NCBI GenBank assembly: GCA_030740295.1 | Contig: JASLXP010000002.1 | Coordinates: 1-10,981 of the forward strand | Length of the DNA stretch: 10,981 bases | Source: Planctomycetota bacterium | GTDB lineage: Bacteria; Planctomycetota; PUPC01; JACPCR01 | Direction of reading: 5' to 3' | Shown here: piece by piece, positions 6,814 to 10,981 of the stretch | How the letters are laid out: each line of letters opens with the position of its first letter | Position numbering within the stretch: the first letter of the stretch is position 1 | The notes under the pieces: model-generated | Seen by the model: the letters and a program-made list of their open reading frames with translations, nothing else | Told to the model about the DNA's origin: nothing | The model's database searches: none | Translations under genes and position numbers: made by a program

Positions 6814-6842
6814 ATTATTGGAAGCCGCCGCGGAAAGATCAA
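6814..6842 (-). promoter_or_regulatory. Putative sigma70-type promoter of ilvE
   Basis: On the minus strand, TTGATC (6842-6837) is followed after exactly 17 bases by AATAAT (6819-6814). This matches the -35 consensus at 4 of 6 positions and the -10 at 5 of 6. The predicted leader is about 57 nt. Confidence 0.55.
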
Positions 6843-6916
6843 ACCGTAACATACAGGTACACTTTGTGACAGACTTATTCTGATTATGAAGTTGGAAGAA
6901 AGCAGAACGGTAATAC

Positions 6917-6925
6917 TGCTATAAT
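6917..6925 (+). promoter_or_regulatory. Extended -10 promoter for the permease operon
   Basis: TGCTATAAT is a perfect extended -10 element (TGn plus TATAAT). No -35 box lies at the usual distance: the nearest candidate, TTGGAA at 6892-6897, would leave 22 bases. Extended -10 promoters can do without a -35. Transcription would start near 6932, about 26 nt ahead of the permease ATG. Confidence 0.6.
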
Positions 6926-6957
6926 CGAGCCCTTCCCGGTACCATCAAGATCACGTC

Positions 6958-7860
6958 ATGAAGATTCTGATTATTGCTGAAAGCACGGCCCGCCAGACAT
7001 TCCGTCAACCGCTCCTTTTCCTGATAGGCGGGCTGGCCGGGCTGATGATTTTTTTCTTTCCGCAAATAACCCTGTTCACCTTTGGCCGGTCCGAGCAGCT
7101 CAACATGATGCGGGAGATGGGCCTGTCGACTATCACCATCGCCGGCCTGCTCTTCACCATCTTTGCTTCGACGCTTGCCATTACTGAGGACCTGGAACGT
7201 AAGAGTGCGCTGACCCTTCTGTGCAAACCGGTGCACCGGTATGAATTCATCCTCGGCAAGTTTCTGGGGATTTCATTCTCAATCTTCTGCGTCTTTGCAT
7301 TCCTGACCATGCTGCTGCTTGGAACTCTCTGGCTGACGGAAACGAGCGTGGATATCGGTGCGACGCTCAAAGGAGAGACCGGCTCTGTCTTTGATATTCC
7401 GAAGGACTTCCTCGGTTACGCCAGCCGATATGCGCCACCGATTCTCAAAGGGGTGGTGCTGTCCTATTTCATGATCCTGTTGCTGAATGCCATCTCGCTT
7501 GCCGGTGCCACACGGCTACCCATGCTGCCAAATCTGGGGATGTGTCTCCTCATTTTCCTCGCCGGAAATTTTTCTTCATATCTGTATGAGCTGGTGGCCA
7601 AGGCAGCGGTGGGGGATCTGAAAGCGATCCAGGATCATTCGCTGTTCACCCTGATGGTGGAATACCCGCTGGTGGGCATCGCCCGAATCTTCTACGCCAT
7701 CATCCCCAATCTTGAAAGCTTCAATATCTCCAATGCTGTAGGCTACGGGCTGTATGTCTCACCGAAGTATATTCTCTTGACCCTGGCCTACGGCATCACT
7801 TACACAGCCATCGCGCTCTTGACCGCGCTCGTGAGTTTCGAACATCGGGAACTTATGTAG
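6958..7860 (+). CDS. ABC transporter permease subunit, ABC-2 type
   Basis: This is a 300-residue inner-membrane protein with six predicted membrane segments, near residues 18-38, 56-76, 103-126, 161-182, 192-212 and 270-292. Between segments 2 and 3 lies ITEDLERKSALTLL then CKPVHRYEFILGKFLG, the cytoplasmic loop typical of ABC-2 permeases of the NosY/gliding-motility type. A large loop (about 127-160) follows segment 3 and should be periplasmic. It would form a channel with an ABC ATPase, which is not encoded next door on either side, so partner and substrate are unknown. It is the first gene of a plus-strand run behind the extended -10 promoter at 6917-6925. The ATG at 6958 is the only reasonable start; the Shine-Dalgarno sequence ahead of it is poor. 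Confidence 0.82.
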   Translation: MKILIIAESTARQTFRQPLLFLIGGLAGLMIFFFPQITLFTFGRSEQLNMMREMGLSTITIAGLLFTIFASTLAITEDLERKSALTLLCKPVHRYEFILGKFLGISFSIFCVFAFLTMLLLGTLWLTETSVDIGATLKGETGSVFDIPKDFLGYASRYAPPILKGVVLSYFMILLLNAISLAGATRLPMLPNLGMCLLIFLAGNFSSYLYELVAKAAVGDLKAIQDHSLFTLMVEYPLVGIARIFYAIIPNLESFNISNAVGYGLYVSPKYILLTLAYGITYTAIALLTALVSFEHRELM

Positions 7861-7907
7861 AATCCTGCCGCATTTTTCAGCGAGCGTAGGACACTCAAAA
7901 TTCCATT

Positions 7908-7912
7908 GGAGG
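7908..7912 (+). promoter_or_regulatory. Ribosome-binding site supporting a TTG start
   Basis: GGAGG lies seven bases ahead of TTG at 7920. The good site at ideal spacing, plus the family-typical N-terminus that follows, decides for the TTG. Confidence 0.8.
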
Positions 7913-7919
7913 CGTATCT

Positions 7920-8651
7920 TTGCTGAACGCAGTTTTTGGGGATATTCACGGCAACCTGGATGCACTCGAAACATGTGTGGCGCACATGAAGGAAGTCGGG
8001 GTTGAATACTACGTATGCCTGGGCGATGTGATCGGCTACGGTGCCCAGCCTAACGAATGTCTGACCATGGTTCGTGAGCTCACAGACCACATCATCGCGG
8101 GCAATCACGAGTACGCAGTCTGTGGAAAGATGGGGCTCGAGTTCTTCAATGCGTACGCCAAAGAGGCCATCGAGTGGACACGAGATCAGTTGTCCGAAGA
8201 TGAGCTCGAATTCATCCGCCGCATGCCCCTCGTGGAACAGGTGAACGGTTACACCATAGCGCACAGTACACTCCACGCGCCCGAAGCATTCGGATACATC
8301 GAGACACTTTACAGCGCACACATGTCGCTGAGCTTCCTCGAAGACAAGGTCTGCTTCGTCGGGCATTCACACGTACCGATCACCTTTGTGCTGGACCAAG
8401 AGCAGCGGACCCTCACCTACACCGTGGACGAAGAGATCACCCTCGGCGCCAGCCACAAGGCCCTGGTAAATGTAGGAAGCGTCGGCCAGCCGCGCGACGA
8501 AAACCCCAAGGCAAGTTACGCCACATATGATACCGAATCCGGCGAGGTGAAAATCCATCGGCTGGAATACGATGTCGAGTCGGCCGCACAAAAGATTCGG
8601 GATGCAGGTCTGCCGGAGGTGTTATCCTCAAGGCTGGTGATGGGCAGGTAG
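7920..8651 (+). CDS. Calcineurin-like metallophosphoesterase family protein
   Basis: This is a 243-residue cytoplasmic enzyme with the complete set of metal-binding motifs: GDIHGN (Asp8, His10), GDVIGYG (Asp36), GNHE (Asn62, His63), His115 in TIAHST, and GHSH (His149, His151). VNVGSVGQPRD near residues 183-193 marks the YfcE/diadenosine-tetraphosphatase-like group of phosphodiesterases that act with two divalent metals. The substrate cannot be told; small nucleotides or phosphodiesters are usual. The start is TTG, with GGAGG at ideal spacing, and the protein begins directly with the first beta strand (LNAVFGDIHG). It follows the permease gene by 59 nt and precedes the isomerase by 53 nt, so co-transcription is likely, but the three products have no known joint function. 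Confidence 0.9.
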   Translation: MLNAVFGDIHGNLDALETCVAHMKEVGVEYYVCLGDVIGYGAQPNECLTMVRELTDHIIAGNHEYAVCGKMGLEFFNAYAKEAIEWTRDQLSEDELEFIRRMPLVEQVNGYTIAHSTLHAPEAFGYIETLYSAHMSLSFLEDKVCFVGHSHVPITFVLDQEQRTLTYTVDEEITLGASHKALVNVGSVGQPRDENPKASYATYDTESGEVKIHRLEYDVESAAQKIRDAGLPEVLSSRLVMGR

Positions 8652-8704
8652 GGGTCAGGTTTTCAAACAATCAGCCGAGCGGACTTTACTCAAAAGGGAT
8701 CCTC

Positions 8705-9556
8705 ATGAAATTCTCAGCAACCTCCGTCATGCTGCCGCACCTGGATCTGCCTCAGACCTGTGCACTTCTCAGAGAGCTCGGCTATGACGGTATCGAGCTT
8801 CGGGTTCGGCCATTTCCCGCAGAGCGCATGAATGAAGAGCCGAGCTCGTGGGGCAGGCATCTCACGAACGTCTCACCGGAAAATGTTTTGGAGCGCGCTG
8901 ATGAGGTCAAAGCGATTCTGCAGGAATACGGGTTGGGGATTCCCGGCTTCGCCTCTTCCGCCCAGGCGAGCGACCTGGAGGATGTGAAGCTCCTTTGCGC
9001 TGGCGCGAATGCTCTTGGAAGTCCGGCCATCCGACTTGGGTGTCCCGGTTACAGAGGACAGGAAAACTACAATGTTCTGTATGAGCAGGCATTGAAGGAC
9101 CTGGGCGCGGCCCTTGAGATTACTCGCGCGCACCATGTAAAAGTCTGGATCGAGATGCATGGGGGAACGCTGCATCCGAGCGCTTCGCTGGCGCACCGCA
9201 TCGCCAGCAATTTCGACGCTTCAGACATCGGCGTCATCTACGATCCACAGAATATGGTGAAGGACGGCTTCGAGACTATCCAACTCGCGATCGAGCTGCT
9301 CGGCGATTATCTCGCGCACGTTCACATCGGCGCACATGCACCGAGCCCCGGCGAGCGGGATGAGAACGGCACCGTCAAATGGAACTGGTCAGGCTGTCCA
9401 CTTTCTGACGGTCTCTACAGCATGCCCGGATTGTTCGAGTGCCTCGAGCAGGTGGGCTACGACGGCTACGTTTCCATCGAAGATTTCAGAGGAGATCTGA
9501 CGCCGGAGCAACGACTGGCCGAGGCCCGTGAGTATCTGAGGAAGATTGTGGGGTGA
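8705..9556 (+). CDS. Sugar phosphate isomerase/epimerase family protein (xylose isomerase-like TIM barrel)
   Basis: This is a 283-residue protein. The N-terminus (MKFSATSVMLPHLDL, then LRELGYDGIELRVRP) is the first beta-alpha unit of the AP-endonuclease-2/xylose-isomerase-like barrel. Likely metal ligands sit at the ends of strands: Glu150 (VWIEMHGG), Asp180 (GVIYDPQNM), His207 (AHVHIGA) and Glu259 (YVSIEDFRG). Family members isomerise or epimerise sugars, inositol derivatives or keto-sugars in the cytoplasm. The exact substrate cannot be told, because the family is very broad in bacteria that use plant or algal polysaccharides. An AAGGGA ribosome-binding site at 8694-8699 with a 5-base spacer supports the ATG. 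It is the last gene of the plus-strand run and converges on the CFI-box protein gene, 55 nt away, with no clear terminator between. Confidence 0.87.
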   Translation: MKFSATSVMLPHLDLPQTCALLRELGYDGIELRVRPFPAERMNEEPSSWGRHLTNVSPENVLERADEVKAILQEYGLGIPGFASSAQASDLEDVKLLCAGANALGSPAIRLGCPGYRGQENYNVLYEQALKDLGAALEITRAHHVKVWIEMHGGTLHPSASLAHRIASNFDASDIGVIYDPQNMVKDGFETIQLAIELLGDYLAHVHIGAHAPSPGERDENGTVKWNWSGCPLSDGLYSMPGLFECLEQVGYDGYVSIEDFRGDLTPEQRLAEAREYLRKIVG

Positions 9557-9611
9557 GTGTCGCTGTGGGACAGAATCTTGGGTTCCGCAGATAAAGAACC
9601 TGCGTCGCTAC

Positions 9612-10981
9612 CTATCTCCCGATCAGCCGGCGAATCCCTGCCTTCACGATTTCCGACTTTCTCACCTGACCTGCCACGGATGGGCTGTTGGCGTAATAGG
9701 TGCGTACGAAGCCTCGACCCACGCCGGCGGAGAGCAGGTGTTCGTCACGGAACTGGCGCAACGTCATGACCTTGGGCTGACTGGATGTACCGTAAGCGGC
9801 GGTGGCTACGAAGCAGGAGGAATGGCCGGTCTGGCCCGCGGTGCCGCCGCCGGGGCATGTGCCCAGACCGAAAAAGCTCTCGAAGCAATTGATGCCATCT
9901 GCGCCGCTGACGGCCCTTGTTGTTGCAGCGCTCGCCACAGAAAAGCTGGCACCTGAGACGGTAAAGAAAGTCACAAATCTACGTGAGCCGTTTGTGACTC
10001 CTGAGATAGTGAGACGCTGACCGTCCAGGCCGCGAAACTGTTCTACCCCTGTTGTTGAATCGACGATGACCGCGCCATTCTCTACTTTGGCCGTTGGGAA
10101 CCTCTCGGTACCGATTGCGACGAGCACTGCATCGAACGTCCCTGCAGGGTCGATCCATTCCACGTCAATCAGGCCGTCACCGGCACCTACCTGAAACTTG
10201 CCCTCTGCAATCGGTGGAGGGGTACCACCACCTACGCCACCTGTGATGCCGGCAGCTCCGACGACCAGCGCGCCCGATAGTGTGGAGTTCTGGCCTGCCT
10301 CGATATAAACAATGTCCCGCGCGCCCCGTGTGGCACTGGCCGGGATGTTGATATCCATGGTGGCGACGTTGTTCGAAATGTTGAGGTTGGATACAGCGAT
10401 ATCGCTGCCGCTGACCGTTACCGTTCCCGTGGCGTTGATGTTGGCGCCGGAAACGCTCATGGTGAACTGGTCCCCCTGATCCTTGAAGAGCGCCGTACCT
10501 CCGAGTGATGTCGGTGTCGTTCCCAGCGCCGCCTCGCCGATTTGCGTCAGATTCGGCGAGGCACCCAGGGAGATATTAATGTTCGTATTTGCATTCGTCT
10601 GACCCGCAACAACAGTAATGGTTGTGGCCAGAGATGGATCTGGAGTGCCGCCGTGGAAGGTAGTATTGAAGTCCGTCGTAAAAGTACGGCCGAAGACTCC
10701 GCCAAACAGGTTGGCTGAGGTGACTGGTTGGTCGTAGGGCTCGGCATACACGCGGTAAGTACCGGCAGGCACATTGGCAATCGTGAAAGAGCCATCGGTC
10801 GAATCGATCACGGTGGAGACCACTGGAATCCCGCTGGAATTCAGCGCGACCACGTGCCCCGCAAAGACCGCAGCGTTGTTCAACAAGACCGTACCCGTGA
10901 TCCGCCCAAAGCCGCTCTGTCCGCCGGTGGTCGGATAGATTTCGGTAGCGCCGGCCACGTCGTCCTGAGTCAAGGCGATCT
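9612..10981 (-). CDS. C-terminal part of a secreted matrixin-like protein with carboxypeptidase-regulatory-like domain and CFI-box tail (5' end outside window)
   Basis: The frame is open to the right edge; 455 residues are seen, and TTG at 10973 is probably internal. Numbering counts from that codon. The first residues, LTQDDVAGATEIYP, match the end of matrixin (M10) metalloprotease domains; the zinc motif HExxHxxGxxH would lie outside the window. A carboxypeptidase-regulatory-like beta-sandwich follows (about 22-80: GRITGTVLL, then DGSFTIANVPAGTYRVYAEP), then Thr/Asn/Gly-rich beta regions (about 110-350), then a Gly-rich linker. The C-terminus, CFVATAAYG (387-395) with LRQFRDEHL and FVRTYYANSPSVAG, is a CFI-box C-terminal domain, found at the ends of exported proteins and thought to serve in sorting or anchoring. 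Cys363, Cys373 and Cys387 flank the linker. The beta-region composition fits an extracellular protein. The peptidase assignment depends on sequence not seen. Confidence 0.75.
   Translation of the reverse strand, partial: IALTQDDVAGATEIYPTTGGQSGFGRITGTVLLNNAAVFAGHVVALNSSGIPVVSTVIDSTDGSFTIANVPAGTYRVYAEPYDQPVTSANLFGGVFGRTFTTDFNTTFHGGTPDPSLATTITVVAGQTNANTNINISLGASPNLTQIGEAALGTTPTSLGGTALFKDQGDQFTMSVSGANINATGTVTVSGSDIAVSNLNISNNVATMDINIPASATRGARDIVYIEAGQNSTLSGALVVGAAGITGGVGGGTPPPIAEGKFQVGAGDGLIDVEWIDPAGTFDAVLVAIGTERFPTAKVENGAVIVDSTTGVEQFRGLDGQRLTISGVTNGSRRFVTFFTVSGASFSVASAATTRAVSGADGINCFESFFGLGTCPGGGTAGQTGHSSCFVATAAYGTSSQPKVMTLRQFRDEHLLSAGVGRGFVRTYYANSPSVAGQVRKSEIVKAGIRRLIGR

Noticed and set aside
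9557..9611. Possible terminator between the convergent isomerase and CFI-box genes
   Set aside because: Only a 5-bp GGTTC/GAACC repeat with a 10-base loop and no T-tract is seen.
1..10981. Defence system, prophage, CRISPR array or mobile element
   Set aside because: No nuclease, helicase, transposase, integrase, toxin-antitoxin pair or regular repeat-spacer array was found. The CPBP protease is the only family ever tied to immunity, and it has no supporting neighbour.

Overview
The window looks like a chromosomal segment from a free-living, probably uncultured bacterium of moderate-to-high GC content. The gene content hints at the PVC superphylum or a neighbouring candidate phylum such as Hydrogenedentota: a PcRGLX/YetA-like polysaccharide lyase, a BNR-4 beta-propeller, a degenerate pseudopilin, a DUF58 protein, a sugar isomerase/epimerase, and a secreted matrixin-like protein with a C-terminal CFI box. 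This assignment is inference from gene content; there is no rRNA or other marker gene to settle it. No tRNA, CRISPR array, insertion sequence or phage gene was seen.

Layout from left to right: (1) 1-1428 (+), the C-terminal part of a PcRGLX/YetA-like pectin-active lyase cut by the window edge. (2) 1429-1927, a 499-base stretch with no convincing gene. It ends in a near-perfect intrinsic terminator (1881-1913) preceded by a series of mutually compatible inverted repeats, read here as a candidate structured non-coding RNA. (3) 1928-2626 (-), a CPBP intramembrane protease, divergent from 2818-3714 (+), a DUF58 protein; the gap between them holds a nested palindrome of about 76 bp. (4) A minus-strand run read from 6750 to 3740: branched-chain aminotransferase IlvE, a pseudopilin-like membrane protein, and a BNR-4 propeller protein, the last two overlapping by 10 nt. 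(5) A plus-strand run read from 6958 to 9556: an ABC-2 type permease, a metallophosphoesterase and a TIM-barrel sugar isomerase/epimerase, starting behind an extended -10 promoter. (6) 9612-10981 (-), the C-terminal part of a matrixin-like protein with a carboxypeptidase-regulatory-like domain and a CFI-box tail, cut by the right edge.

Three products fit a polysaccharide-using lifestyle (lyase, BNR-4 propeller, sugar isomerase/epimerase), but they lie in three separate transcription units and are not shown to form a pathway. No clear new multi-gene system is visible. The most interesting item is the candidate structured RNA at about 1660-1913. Next are the overlapping pseudopilin-like/BNR-4 gene pair, the palindrome between the CPBP and DUF58 genes, and the CFI-box secreted protein.
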